Assembly: GCF_014805685.1 (NCBI RefSeq)
Contig: NC_060891.1
Coordinates: 1,967,501 to 2,031,500, forward strand
Source of the DNA: Silurus meridionalis
Taxonomy: Eukaryota; Chordata; Actinopteri; Siluriformes; Siluridae
Direction: 5' to 3'
DNA: 64,000 nucleotides
Part shown: positions 37,277 to 53,424 of the stretch, piece after piece
Layout: each line of letters begins with the position of its first letter
How positions within the stretch are numbered: position 1 is the stretch's first letter
The notes under the pieces: model-generated
What the model was told of the DNA's origin: nothing
The model's database searches: none
What the model saw: only the letters and a program-made list of their open reading frames with translations
Program-made: the position numbers and the translations under genes

Positions 37277-37598
37277 TGGAAAGTCCTGATGCCAAGTATA
37301 TTTGCTCCTACAGCCATTCTGTAATATCAATAATTCTTGATGTAAATGGACGGAGGACACGGCGGCGGAGGCTCGGGCTGTTGTGTGGTCGAGCCTCTGC
37401 TCACACATAAGCATGGAGGAAGACGCTGGAGATGCAGAAGATGCTGTAGGTTACCTTTGAGTGGGGTAATCTACCCTCAACACCCCCCCCCTCCCGAAAG
37501 CTGTGGCAGCAGCAACGCCCCCTGTGGAGCTTGTTTTTCTACACGGATAATGCATTTTGGTCTGTTTAACACAGCAAATAATAATGATAATAATAATG

Positions 37599-37636
<38 letters not shown>

Positions 37637-37944
37637 CAAAAATGAGAAAGCTGAAGAATTGTGATGTCTAGACAAAAGAAAGACGAAATACAGGGAAAAA
37701 TCAGGACATGGAGGAAGAGCAGGGACTTTTACTGTGCCACTCAGACAGACAGATTATTCTCAGGCTGCGACGAGCTCAACGAGCCGTGACGGGTCCATCT
37801 CTCGCTCTCTCTCCCGACCCACAATGCCAATCGGCTGAAAATGCCTTTCCTTTCATAGCACGTGCTCACAGCAGGGGAAAAAAACACTTCTAAACCTCCA
37901 GAAACCAGTTGTGACCGGGCTACGATTACGTAATGCTGCAGCCA
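37277..37944. other. Non-coding with AAT repeat
   Basis: 37350-37450 is GC-rich (ACACGGCGGCGGAGGCTCGG); AAT repeat 37577-37635. 37700-37900 is complex sequence and could be conserved. No exon. Confidence 0.5.
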
Positions 37945-38143
37945 GCAAGGCACTGTGTGTGTGTGTGTGTGTGTGTGTGTGAGAGGCAAAAAAAGACATA
38001 GGAGGAGGGAAGGGAAGCGGAAACAAAGCGATCTATTACGGCTAATAATTACAATAATAAAAACCCAAAGATGTGATCGTCTCAGTGAGACGCCAAGAAG
38101 GAGACAGTGTCAAGGTCACAAGAGGCGCGAGTGAGCTTTAAAG

Positions 38144-38195
<52 letters not shown>

Positions 38196-38287
38196 AAGGT
38201 TGTTTGGATGAAAGTGGAAATATGGAATTAAGTAAAGTACAAGATGAGCTGTGTGAGGAACAAGAGTGTGACATCCTGTATAGAGGT

Positions 38288-38347
<60 letters not shown>

Positions 38348-38461
38348 AACGATTCTTGGGGTCAAAGTTGATCAAGTACAGGTATAAGATGCAGGGCAGA
38401 GTAAAGGTTCAAACATGTACAGTGGCATTACAGAGCTGCCAGGGGATATATATGTATAATA

Positions 38462-38510
<49 letters not shown>

Positions 38511-38521
38511 TGTGTGTGTGA
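37945..38521. repeat. Cluster of four GT microsatellites
   Basis: GT repeats at 37953-37981, 38145-38190, 38290-38340 and 38464-38520 within 570 bases, the last with a TATG interruption. Confidence 0.97.
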
Positions 38522-38565
38522 GTGATATCTGCTCAGAAACAATAACCTCCACCCAAAAAAAGTCC

Positions 38566-38644
<79 letters not shown>

Positions 38645-38645
38645 A
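38566..38645. repeat. TATC tetranucleotide microsatellite
   Basis: About 20 pure CTAT units. Confidence 0.98.
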
Positions 38646-38808
38646 TATTTATTCTATTGTAACTATTATCCTATAAACAATTAGTAACATATACATTCAC
38701 CAATATATGTATAATATATAAGCATTTTCTTAATATAGTTGCTTTTATTATGTGTAATATTGCTGCTCAGTTATTTTTGCAACTTTTCTTAATAACAATA
38801 AAATATAC

Positions 38809-38847
<39 letters not shown>

Positions 38848-39312
38848 CAAGTTATAACACATAACCTATAAATACATATTTTAATTATATATGAATATAT
38901 TATAATTATATTTTATTTATTACAAATTAAATTTTATTCAAAATGTGAATAATAATGTATTATAAAACGTACTTGTGAGCAATTTATTTTTATTTTCTAT
39001 ACATGAAAATACTCCATTCATTCATTTAATCTAATGATATTGGATTTTTTTCTATTTTGTTTTTTTATTTATTTTAATTGTATTAACCTTTTCGGGTTTT
39101 TTTGATTATTTTAATTAGCATAAAAATAATTTTACTGTATTTCTTTTTTGTACTTTCTTGGATTTTATATTTTTTATTTTATTATTAGGTTATTTTGGAT
39201 TATTATTTGTTTGTTTGTTTAATGTATTTAAGTTCTGTTTAAAATATATATATATATATTTTCACACTGAGATGTCTGCGCAGTGCCAGTCTGCATTAAA
39301 GGAGAAGCTGAC
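38646..39312 (-). other. AT-rich start of the 24-kb ADCK1 intron
   Basis: AAT repeat at 38811-38847 and TA run at 39245-39259; the donor of exon A is at 39312. Nothing else. Confidence 0.7.
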
Positions 39313-39516
39313 CTCTTTGCCCAGATCTTCTCTGATGACCTGCTGGATCTCCTGCATGGTGCTGGCTGGAGCTCGGCTGTGGAGGATCTTCAGAGTGCTC
39401 GTGTACTCCTCGGGCAGGAGGTAGTCCAGAGCACCCAGATGTTGCCCCACCTTAATGAACGTGCCACGGTTTGCACAGCACAGGTCTCTGAGCCTCTCGG
39501 CTGAACGTCTGTGAAC
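39313..39516 (-). CDS. adck1: ADCK1 exon A (KxGQ motif)
   Basis: 68 codons, phase 0 at both ends. The peptide starts VHRRSAERLRDLCCANRG and runs through the KVGQ motif (exon residues 22-25) to the conserved LPEEYTSTLK and QVIREDLGKE. In the UbiB family the KxGQ helix covers the nucleotide site and is thought to suppress ordinary protein-kinase activity, so its intact state supports a functional gene. The acceptor is TAG at 39519-39517, directly after a pure TG repeat (sense strand) of about 26 units, with no normal pyrimidine tract; a possible branch point TTTAAC lies near 39587. The donor GAG|GTCAGC at 39312 is rather weak. The exact 5' border rests on the match to the family (K|VH) and on this AG. 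Confidence 0.95.

Positions 39517-39518
<2 letters not shown>

Positions 39519-39570
<52 letters not shown>
39519..39570. repeat. AC microsatellite at the exon A acceptor
   Basis: 26 pure AC units on the plus strand, (UG)26 in the ADCK1 transcript, ending in the UAG acceptor. Confidence 0.98.
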
Positions 39571-39575
<5 letters not shown>

Positions 39576-40605
39576 AAAAATGTGTTAAATTCCCAGTCAT
39601 TTCTCTCTCGAACGCGTCCGTCTCTCACACGGAGGTCTCATTTGTCCTAAATTGTGATTGAATGGGACTGGGAGATGTCAGGGAGGTTTTGGGACGCAGG
39701 TCGGTGCCAGCTGGTGGAGTTGATGCCGTTCACACAGGGACGTCCCTCTGGGACCCGAGTAAATAAAGTGGCGTGAAATGAGCTCATTTAACCCTTCACC
39801 CCGACAAAAGGCGTTCCCTTTGTGATCCTAACGCTCCTCTTTCAAATCATCACTCAAACCCCAAAGACCTCACATAGCTAATTATACTCAAACAGCCTGG
39901 AGTGTGTGTGTGTGTGTGTGTGTGTGTGTCTGTGTGTGTGTGTGTGTGTCCTAGTCTGTATACTACCAAATGATCATTAACTGATCCAGTATTCTCTTCA
40001 TGTTTAAGGTGGAAAAAAAACAAATGCAACATGAAAAGAAACGACAACCGAACAATTTTCTTGACACACACTTCTGTGTTTTCCTGTGAACTCACGCTTT
40101 AAGCTTAGAATCGCTCTCAACGAAACAAGTCCAAGCTTTGCAAACTTTACAATCTCACACATAGACATTCTGTCTAATATTTAATTTCAAATCAATGAAA
40201 CTCATCGTCTTTTGCAGTACATATGTAGCAGCTTTACACAAAACATACATTAAAAGATATTTGGGAATCAAAATCGTTGACTCCTATTGGTGAGTTGAGT
40301 TGCCATGTACAGCATCAGGATTAAATCCTAATCCTTCCGATTTTGGGCATCCTGCCACCGCTTCACGTTCACGAGAACCCGCACGTGCTCGCAGGCAGGA
40401 CATGACGGATGGCTGATAATTATGAGGGAAGGCGAGATGACACTTTTCATTTCTGCAGAGAGAAAACATGTGGCCCAAACAGGCTTTATGCGGTTGAGGA
40501 GGAAGGCTGAGCTAATGAGAGAGGAACGAGGCGCTAATAACAGTAATGATCTCTCGTCTCTCGAGCCTGGCTACAGAAGCTCAGCTCCACCCAAAGCTCT
40601 GTGCA

Positions 40606-40654
<49 letters not shown>

Positions 40655-41864
40655 ATGTGTGGGAGGAAAATAATAAAATAAAATGAAACATGATCCCTTT
40701 CTTAATCCGGTGAAACAAATTCTCCATCTTGGAGTCAAGATTATGAGCAGTTCCACCACTAGGGGCAGCAGAACAGCTCAGAAAAACTGAAAATTCTCCC
40801 GAACGCTTTCTGCGTACAAAATTCATAGAAATCAACAGAAGGTGGACGTAGAGGGCAGGGAGAGAAATTCCTGTCACAAACTCAAACCGGGATAAAGTAG
40901 AAATGCAGAAACATTATCAAAATGCAGCTTTAACATCACAGACACACTGAGCAGACCAGAGGGGAGGATGAAGAGGATATGAGGGAGAAAAGATGAAGAA
41001 AAGGACGTCGCTGCAGGGAGGACGGAAAAGCAGGGCAGCGGGACGAGAGGACGTAAAAAGAGACTTGGGAGCACCTGATTATCTTCCACATGATTAATTT
41101 CATAGGTGAAACCTCGTCAAGGTGACCAGGAAGAGACAAATAGACGAGAGAGGAAAGAGCCGAAGGTGAAATTAGAGTTACAGTAAACTGGCTGGGATCA
41201 AAATCTGAAAATCAATATACGTTTATTTTTCTGTATTGTAGGAGAAAAAAACAAAACAGCAATACTATTAAATGAAAAGTTCTCAGGTTCCTAAAAGGTT
41301 CTGCTAGGGCCCATGTTACAAGAAATTAGATCATATGATACTTTTCTACAATTGATTATATAAAAGGGTTTAAAAAGAAATTCCCACAAAACAACTTTGT
41401 TCCATTCAATTATAAAAAATACGTGGTTTTTGAATTTGTACTTTTTTTAATTCAATTTCTAAATTAATGTATTAATAAATACTAAAAACAACAAACCAGA
41501 TTTCAAACTCTATAGAATACATAGTGTATCTTCCTGAAATAAATATTGCATCATCACATTTCCCAACCACAGAACCCTAAAATCATTCGTTTATCAGGCC
41601 TGCTTTTTTCTCTCCATCTCTCCAACTTCATCCTTTTCATCCTCACGCAGAGAGACACAAAGCCCGAGGTCTGTCCAGCCTAATAAGCGACCCAGGCATT
41701 AATGACATATTTCCACAGCAGGCAGAAGCCATTAGACAGCCTTTGAAAAAGCTGTGTAAAGCCGTCGCCTGAGCACGCTGCAGCCAGAGCACTAATAGGA
41801 GCAAGCAAAGGTTACTCTAACACCATCCGGCGTCTCTGAAGCACGGAATAACCACCATCACAAC

Positions 41865-41902
<38 letters not shown>

Positions 41903-42055
41903 TATTTATAACTCACTCATCATTACCATAGATAACCATCACCAGCTACTGTATCACAATCATACCACTGTTCCTCATTCCAAAAAGCAAATTCGGATAT
42001 TTAAAAATCTTTTATAATAATCAAACATATTTTTTAAAACATACATCACATCCCT
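39571..42055. other. Non-coding with CA/GT repeats
   Basis: GT repeats at 39901-39949 (one TCT break) and 40610-40652; AC repeat at 41867-41901. 41670-41840 (GGCATTAATGACATATTTCC) is a possible conserved patch. I searched the minus strand for the missing ADCK1 N-terminal exon and found none. Confidence 0.55.
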
Positions 42056-42792
42056 TCACTTAAAATAATATATAGGCCACACCCCCTTAACTGAAATTTA
42101 TATAAGCCACACCTCCTTCAACTGAAATTAATATATAGGCCACACCCCTACATTGAAATTAATACATAGGCAACACATTCTCTACTAAAATCAATTCATA
42201 CGCCACACCCCTTCCATCAAAATAATTACACAGGCCACACCTTCAACTGAAATTAACACATAGGCCACAACCCTCCACTTGAATTAATACACATGCCACA
42301 CCTCCTTTAACTGACGAATATATAGCCTACACTTCCCTTTACTCAAATTAACACATAGGCCACACCCCTTTCATAGAAATTAATACATAGGCAACACGTT
42401 CTTTACCTAAATTAACTCATAGGCCACACCCCTTTTATTGAAATTAATACATAGGCCCCACCCACTTCACCGACATTAATTCAATGGCCACACCCCCTGC
42501 ACTGAATTAATATATAGGCCACACCTCCTTCAACTCGAAATAATACATTAGAGACACCCCTTTTGTTTCAATTAATACACAGGCCACACCTCCTTCACTG
42601 TAACCACCGACAAATAGGCCACACCTCCCTGACTGTAACCACAGACACACCGGATATTTGCTATAAGCAACAAGCTCTAAGCCCTCAGCTCTGTAACTGT
42701 AACCACAGACACCGAAGCCATACCTCCTTTACAAAAACATACACAAGTGCCACACCCCATCGATGGATTGATACACAGGCCACGCCTCTTTA
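42056..42792. repeat. GGCCACACC minisatellite, about 34-37 bp unit
   Basis: About 20 diverged copies with core CATAGGCCACACCCC, then CTTCACTGAAATTAATA. 42600-42720 has degenerate copies with TAACCACAGACAC. Confidence 0.93.
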
Positions 42793-43251
42793 TCCCCTTC
42801 ATTAGCTCGATTCCTCAGTAGACAAGTTGTAATTCAGCGATTTCGCTCACTCTGTGGTAAGCAGCGAAAGCAAATCTCAGGGTCAATCCAAAGACCCAGA
42901 AGTTCATCAGTCAGTTTTAGAGTCTCAGAGCTGCTGCTTCATTCTGAGCTGCTCGTTTTAACTGCGAGTTACATTGACTTTCTTCTCGTAGTGCGAGATC
43001 AGCCCCAAGGCAATCACGCTAATCACTGACCTCGAGCGTGTCCCTGCTGTAAACGCAACAGTGCTCATATTATAGCTATATCGATCCAAAACCGCTGTTT
43101 TACACCTCTTGGGAGGCGCACAGGCGCACAGTGGCGCTGCTACGATAACTTTAAACTGTGATGGGGGGAAAAAAAACTACAACACATACCTGCAAACAAA
43201 CCATCATTGTTTCTATGGTAACAGCTTACACAGGGATTCGAATGGACGATG
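42793..43251. other. Non-coding, nothing recognised
   Basis: Unique sequence without exon or known repeat. Confidence 0.55.
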
Positions 43252-43585
43252 CTAGGGGTGTGTGATACGGACGAAAAAAAGCATATCCCAATATTTTGGG
43301 GGGATTTTTTAATCAGTCAATCAGAAAATGAGACTCAGTTTTGCTGTTGACTCACTTACTCACTATTGCTCCGAGACGCAAACCGGTGCTGTGGCTTTGT
43401 TTCGGATTAATTTATTTTTTGGGTAAAATTGAGCAAAAACAGGCAATGTGATGTCTAAAACATCTAAAAGGGGGGAAAACTCCATAATGTTAATTAACTA
43501 GATTAAATGATATAAATGTACACATTTCTGCCCCATTTCCTAAAATTTCTGTATCATTCTAATGCCAAAACACCAACTATTATAA

Positions 43586-43659
<74 letters not shown>

Positions 43660-43670
43660 CACACCCCTAG
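43252..43670. mobile_element. hAT-like MITE with a TA expansion
   Basis: Left end CTAGGGGTGTGTGATAC, right end GCACACCCCTAG; the outer 11 bases are perfect inverted repeats. The interior has CATATCCCAATATTTTGG, as in fish hAT MITEs, and a pure TA repeat at 43591-43656. Eight-base flanks (GACGATGC / GTGGACGC) agree only at 5 of 8, so the target duplication is doubtful. Confidence 0.7.
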
Positions 43671-44086
43671 TGGACGCACTACGAAACATACTGTAAGAAG
43701 ACTACAGGAGGGAGTCTCCAGTGTAAGTTGGAAAGTATATGTTTTTTGCAGCCCTTTTTCTTGCCCAGTTTCTGTAGCATCAGCTTGTCAGATTGCACTA
43801 CACAATGCTGGAAGGAGACGACTGCTTTTCTTCTCGCGTGTGCGTGCGGTGAAAAGGCGCCCGGTGTGCGATCCGGTCCCGCGCCCCTTTTGTATGACGA
43901 GGGGTGAATTTGCTTTCATAGAAATTGCATCTAGCATCGCCAGGCAATTACTGCTTTACATTGTGACTTCATCAATAACCCCAGGGAGCAGGCAATTTAG
44001 AGGCTGCCCAATCTCAGGGAATTCTCAGCAGTCAATAAATGCACACTAGACCATTAAAAAGACACTTTTATTCACCCCCCTCACAC

Positions 44087-44144
<58 letters not shown>

Positions 44145-44538
44145 CCACCTCCAATCTAGGTTTGAAATTGTGCAGCCAGATGGAGGGCTGTGGGGTCTGT
44201 TTGGCTTGCTCCTGGCCGTGACAACAAATTAACATAAAGTAATGAGTCGCCCGAGTGGAACTCCGATGCTCTTATCCCTGTAGCTGTGATCCCATCTAGC
44301 CGAGCGGAAGAACAACGCTATCTGTGCTCAGAGATACAGATAAGCTCTTGATGATCTTTGTGTCGTGGGTGCAAACCTACAAAGCTAGCTCTTGGGGGGG
44401 GGAGATGGGCGTGACCGAAAAGACGAGGAGTCATAAAACATGCTTGCATTTGCAGAGGATCGAATGTTGATGGAGGTGATCAGGATCGTTACTCGTTAGA
44501 AGGGGTCTTTAAAGTGGTCGCTTTGGACCTCCGAGCCA
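43671..44538. other. Non-coding with AC repeat
   Basis: AC repeat at 44089-44142. 43720-44030 and 44150-44420 are complex sequence, possibly conserved in part. No exon supported. Confidence 0.5.
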
Positions 44539-44900
44539 CATGAGTACCCCAGGATATATATCTGTTACACATTTATAGACTACAAGATTCATTTGTGCTT
44601 TTACATTGAGTCTCCATTTCCTGTTATAATACCCTCCAATCTTCTGGGAAGATGTTCCACTAGATTTTTGTGAAGATTTGTGAGATTGATTTAATCACGA
44701 GGATGTTCTTAAAGTCACCTGATGTAGGTGAAGTGAGGAGGCCTGAAGTGCAGTCAATGTCAATGTGTTCAATTGGCTTTATAGCTCTATAGCAGGAGAC
44801 CTTCCAATCCAACCCATGTAAAGCAGATCTTATTGGAGCTGACTTTGTGCACAGGAGCACTGGTAATGCTGGAACAGATTTGGCCAAATAATCATTTTAT
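44539..44900 (-). mobile_element. Tc1-like repeat fragment
   Basis: CCAATCTTCTGGGAAGATGT, GAAGTGAGGAGGCCTGAAGT, and the inverted transposase-type stretch TTTGTGCACAGGAGCACTGG then GCTGGAACAG. Same family as 27590 (sense) and 57870/60520. Confidence 0.8.
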
Positions 44901-44923
44901 ACAATTGTGGTTAAAAAAAAAGC

Positions 44924-44968
<45 letters not shown>

Positions 44969-45504
44969 TCAGCAGGAATGTGGTGCATTCTAGCCTCGAT
45001 CTATCCATGCAGTGTATGTGTATCCATGGCAACCAAAATTCCTTCCTACAGCTCACTCACATGCCACTTTGAAGAACCGCTTCCGACGGACGATCATCTT
45101 TCTCAGAATCACCTACGCTGTGAAAACTTAAAGTCAACATCAAAAATAGATTCACACACGTGTATGGCTCTCACGCTTAAAAAAAGGGGGTTCAGACACT
45201 CCTCATTTGCATATGGCGACGCCCACAAAACTCCATAAAAGGGCATTGTCTGTATTGTCTTGTATAGTCCAAGCTAAATGTATAGTGTTATTTATGTTTG
45301 TGCTTTTGAGAGTCACTAACAGCTGGAACCAACACAGTTTGGGAAATGAACCTGATTCTGAAATACACAGACAGCTGGGAGCTAGAAATGAGCTCTCAGG
45401 GAGAAAAGTCTGCAAAACTGTAGTGGACTTTATTTTGAGCCAGTCAAATATTTCATACCATATGATTAATAATAAGTGGAAATGGTATTTTCGCTACTAA
45501 TATA
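44901..45504. other. Non-coding with TA repeat
   Basis: TA repeat at 44928-44966. The rest shows no exon. Confidence 0.6.
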
Positions 45505-46145
45505 TTTATTTACCGTATCTGTACTTTACTGAAGTGTTTCCATTTCAAAGTCAAATATTTGACTTTTTAATCAACTACATTTTGTGAAATCAGTAGTTCC
45601 TTTTTATTTATGACGATAAAAAACGTAACTGGTGAAACACGTGGCGAGTCACCAATCAGGATCGAGCGCACGCTCTGTGTTACACGTGTTCTGATCGGCG
45701 CTTGGTGAATCTACTGATCACCAACATACAGTTCAGCATCAGTTCCAGATCAAGCAGAACATTTAGAGAGGAATAAATGATGAAGAAACTCCAGACTCGA
45801 ACTCACCACAACACACGTGACCTTATTTACACCATTTACTTTGAAGGTTTTGGGTTCACGATCATTTTAAGAGAAATCAATCAGTGTTTGAGTCATTAAT
45901 ATCATCAGTGTGCTGAGAGTCACATTCGAGTCTTTTTACATAAACTGAGGGGATTAAGTGAAGAGACTTGTGATTAAAATGATAATAGGAACATTATAGT
46001 TATAATAAATCAGTATTTTGGATACTTGAGTACATTTGAAGGCAAAAACGTTTTACTCAGGTGAAAGTTTAAAGAGACACTTTTACTTTTACTGGAGTCA
46101 TATTTTACCTACTTTTACTCAGATACCTGGTTTTTGGTAATCTTT
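45505..46145. mobile_element. Fish DNA-transposon-like repeat (TACTTTTACT type)
   Basis: Start: ATCTGTACTTTACTGAAGTG and TCAAATATTTGACTTTT; end: GAGTACATTTGAAGGCAAAA, CTTTTACTTTTACTGGAGTC and ACCTACTTTTACTCAG. This pattern is a common fish repeat (hAT-type by memory). The interior holds CACGTGG and TTACACGTGTTCTGATCGG. No transposase. Confidence 0.6.
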
Positions 46146-49740
<3,595 letters not shown>

Positions 49741-50904
49741 CTTTAGTCAAAAAAAGCTAATTGTGTCTCCACCAATCAGGATGAGGTTTAAGTGCCTCTG
49801 GGTTAAACAGCACGTCTGCACTTCGGTAACTCAGTAACTCGCGCTCAGAGAACATCATCGGCCTGAACTTATGTTCAAATGAGAAGCATGAAGAGGAAAA
49901 ACAGTAGGTGATAGAGAGAAAAATAGATAATACAAAGAGTAGTTACATTTAAGAACAACAAAAAGACTTACAAGACAATGACAGTATAAACGAATCATTA
50001 CATTCGAATATAAATAAAAAAATAAAAATAATTGTATGTGGATATAAATCATGACATGTGACTATAAATGAATAATTGAATGTAAATATAAATCTATCAT
50101 TGCACATGGATACGAATGAATTGCTACATGTGGATATCATTTCATCTTAATATAAACAAATCCCGATTGTGTTGCACGTGAGAAGTTGTGACATCGCATA
50201 CCTCATAAACGAGACGGCTAAATATCGCACGAGACGTTTAAGTGACTTTTCCGGAAGTGTTTGGATGCGTAAATCTACGCCGAAGGCTGTTTTCTGTGCA
50301 ACATTATTGTGATATTCATCAGAAGCCGATTTCAGTCTTTAAAGCCTGCTGACAGGTCGTGTACTCAAAGCTAATGAAATCAGCAGCATGGTTAAATATG
50401 CACGCTTTTCAAATGCTGTAACACTCTCTCTCTCTCTCTCTCTCTCTCCCCATCTCCCTCTCTCTCTGTCTCTCTCTCACTCTTTCCTTCCCTCTCTCTC
50501 TCTCTCTCTCTCTCTGGTCAGTGTGGCCATCCTGCACGCAGGGATTGTAAATGGGGTTTTAAAAGACTGCTGCAAAATTTCCCATCATAAGAGATCTCTA
50601 TTAATTAAGGTAGAGAGTAGCTAAAAGCCCGATCCTACACTGAGTGCTTTATTGCACCATCACAGCCAATTATCTGGCTATTTTTCAGCCGAGCTCCGAG
50701 TTAATAAATTCCGAGAGTACAGACGGATGTGGTGTCTCGGCTGTGCTTTTCGAGTTGAATAAATAAATAAACAAACAAACAAACAAACAAATTAATAAAA
50801 AACAAATAACTGCAGGTTGCATGAGCATTACGCGTAGTCACAAACTTTCAGAGCAAAACTGAACATACATTAAGCAGATTAAGAGAGGGAAAAAAAGGTC
50901 ACGT

Positions 50905-50952
<48 letters not shown>

Positions 50953-51576
50953 TGGAAAGAGGAAAAATGAACAGGAGCAATTTAGCTCGGAGCCACAGCT
51001 AATTTCATGCTCTGCGTTTTATTCTCCTGCTTCAGTAATTCGGACTTGGTTAGGCATGCGCACTGGAGCACTGAAACACTGAAAAGCTGAAACGCTCCTC
51101 TGATAATCCAGGACATTTACCCTGAGGCTGGATGCACAAGAACTCAGATTATGGATCACAGCTCATAACATTCAACCTATATCTCATATTACATTTCTAA
51201 CACCAGATGGTATCCACAAACCAGCAATGCAATCCTATCATATAGAGATCTGCTAAGTATTTAATTATAAGTGCATTTCTGAGTCCTGAATTCAGATACA
51301 AACTAATTATGGAAGAAGAGAAGCATGTAGAAGAAAACGAAACCCTACATGTTAAATAATATTTCCCACACGGGCACAGTTCCCTGTAACACACGCCGCT
51401 CACAGAGAGGTGCATTGTGGAGAAATGACCATAAACCGTTAACCATCTGTTAAACATAATTCGGCACCGAGCGCTCGATTAGTGGCGTCGCAAGCCGTTT
51501 TTGCCTTAATGTGCAAAATATTGTGTGTGATGAGCGTTGGGAATAAATGTTTTAGCATAATGTTTTCGCACACCTC

Positions 51577-51615
<39 letters not shown>

Positions 51616-52013
51616 ATAACTTTTAAAAATCTCAAAGTACAAATAAATTAATTAAAATTAACAAACAAAATCATAAAATAATAATAATAATAGTAAATAA
51701 TTACAATTAAAATCACCTGAATGCTATCCTGGAAAAGTAGGCTTTAAAAGCAGATTTAAAAACACTAAAAGATTCATAAAATCTTAAATACATATAATAC
51801 TTTTTAATCCATTTAAAGTTACGTAACGTTACGTCTCGGACTGATTCTGGAGACTCCTTCCGTATATGTCACTGTGAAATATTCAGCACCTTCCGGCCAA
51901 TCAGGATAGAGAAAAAAAACTTGGCAAAAAAAATTATTACACATGACCAAAGGGTTTGCATTTAATCCAGGCACAGATCTGACATCTTTGCGAGTCTTGT
52001 TTGTAATAGATTA

Positions 52014-52046
<33 letters not shown>

Positions 52047-52332
52047 CATCTCTCCAGACTGCTCCTCTTCACCCTGACACTACACTGAACTCGACAGCTG
52101 GATTAAGTATTTATGTTCGCCGTTGAAAAGGGGCTCGTCAGCGTTCTCTTAAAACCTGAACACAAACGTTAAATGCTCCACTTTTCCTCCCCGATCCCCA
52201 GAGAGAAGCTCCGGTTTTATAGAACATATAGAGATTATACAGTTATATAACACCAGCCCTTGAAGGACGCGACCTACATACATTCCCATTTACATTACTG
52301 ACGCGTGTTTGCTTTGGTCTTCAGCCAACTCC

Positions 52333-52334
<2 letters not shown>
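49741..52334. other. Non-coding with CT/GA/ATT microsatellites
   Basis: CT repeats at 50424-50516, GA repeat at 50908-50950, ATT repeat at 51577-51614, TCA repeat at 52015-52043. 50100-50400, 50640-50750 and 50980-51120 are complex. No exon. Confidence 0.55.
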
Positions 52335-52367
<33 letters not shown>

Positions 52368-52916
52368 AGACAGACAAAGAAGTGTGAGAGAAAATAAAGA
52401 GCAATAGAGACAGGCAGTGAAGAAAAGAAGAGAGAGTAAGAAAGATAAACAAAAGATGAGGAAAGAAGAGGGAAAAATAAAGTAAGACAAAGAAGGAGTG
52501 TGAAAGAAAATTGAGAGCCATCGAGAGACAGACAGTGAAGAAATCAGGAAGAGAGATGGAAAGACAGACAAACAGACAGACAAACAGACAGACAAAAGAA
52601 AGAAGGGAGTGAGAGAGATAGAGAGAGAGACAGACAAAGAAGGAAAGAAGAGAGAAAATAAAGACAGACAAAGATGGAGTGTGAAAGAAAATAGAGAGTG
52701 ATAGACAGACTGAAGAAAAAGGGAGAGAGAAAGAGAGAGACAGAAAGACAGACACACTGACAGACAGAGAAGGGAAGAAGGGAGTTAGAGAGATAGAGAG
52801 AGATAGACAGGGAAGAAAAAGAGAGAGAGAAAGAAAGAGAGACAAAGAAGTGTGAGAGTAGAGAGCGATTGAATCAGACAAAAGACAGACATAAAAAAGA
52901 TGAGAGAGAGAATGAA

Positions 52917-52981
<65 letters not shown>

Positions 52982-53032
52982 AGGTAGACAGAGAAGGAAG
53001 GAGGGAGGAAGAGAGAAAGAGACAGGGTTTTT
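52335..53032. repeat. Polypurine tract, about 700 bp
   Basis: Plus strand nearly all A and G with AGACAGACAAAGAAG words, loosely tandem (the AGACAGACAAAGAAGG block recurs at about 52370, 52490, 52630 and 52670), and pure GA runs at 52335-52364 and 52919-52979. Minus-strand frames of 155 and 186 codons (S/L/F) are compositional. Confidence 0.93.
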
Positions 53033-53424
53033 AGACAGTGCTGCCATCTAGTGTTTCTGCTGGTATTTGCAGTCAGAAAGTTGGGAGGGGGGAATCCAGA
53101 GCGTCAAACTTGTCGTTTGGATCGTTTTTTGTTTGCACTCGTTCTTACATGTGGTGAAAATCGAAAAAGATTTGTTCAAAAGAATGCTTTCATTTATGGT
53201 TGAAATCTCGATTCTGATTGGTCAGAACATATGCACTCTTTCCAATACGTTATCATTTCTATAACAGAAGCTCATTCACCAGGACTCGAGCAACAGATAA
53301 ATAAACATACTTAGAAAACACAGAAGGAGTCTCAGGTTTTAGAAAAGTTTTGGAAAAGTCAGAGATAAAGCCATATGTTTAGAGCAGGACAGGACGTAGA
53401 GAACTAGATCAGATAACCTTTCTG
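53033..53424. other. Unique spacer with one CCAAT-type repeat copy
   Basis: 53203-53226 holds AAATCTCGATTCTGATTGGT then CAGAA. No exon. Confidence 0.55.

Larger units (their letters stand above)
11298..39516 (-). other. adck1: ADCK1 gene, internal part (four exons, three complete introns)
   Basis: Four phase-0 exons on the minus strand join into one open frame of 213 codons (68+53+53+39). It aligns without gaps, as I recall it, to about residues 74-286 of vertebrate ADCK1, including across the exon joins. Introns are about 24.2 kb (39312-15088), 0.71 kb (14928-14219) and 2.65 kb (14059-11415). ADCK1 is a mitochondrial protein of the UbiB/ADCK atypical kinase family, related to COQ8; work on its fly relative links it to cristae and mitochondrial fusion, and its substrate is unsettled. 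N-terminal coding exon(s), the catalytic-loop and DFG exons, promoter and polyA site were not found. In human the neighbour downstream of ADCK1 is NRXN3; nothing of it is seen here. Confidence 0.93.

Noticed and set aside
43516..44049. 177-codon plus-strand frame across the TA repeat
   Set aside because: Over a third is IY repeats from TA; the rest matches nothing known and it crosses the end of a MITE.
52290..52881. Minus-strand frames of 155 and 186 codons with signal-peptide-like S/L/F runs
   Set aside because: Compositional effect of the polypurine tract.
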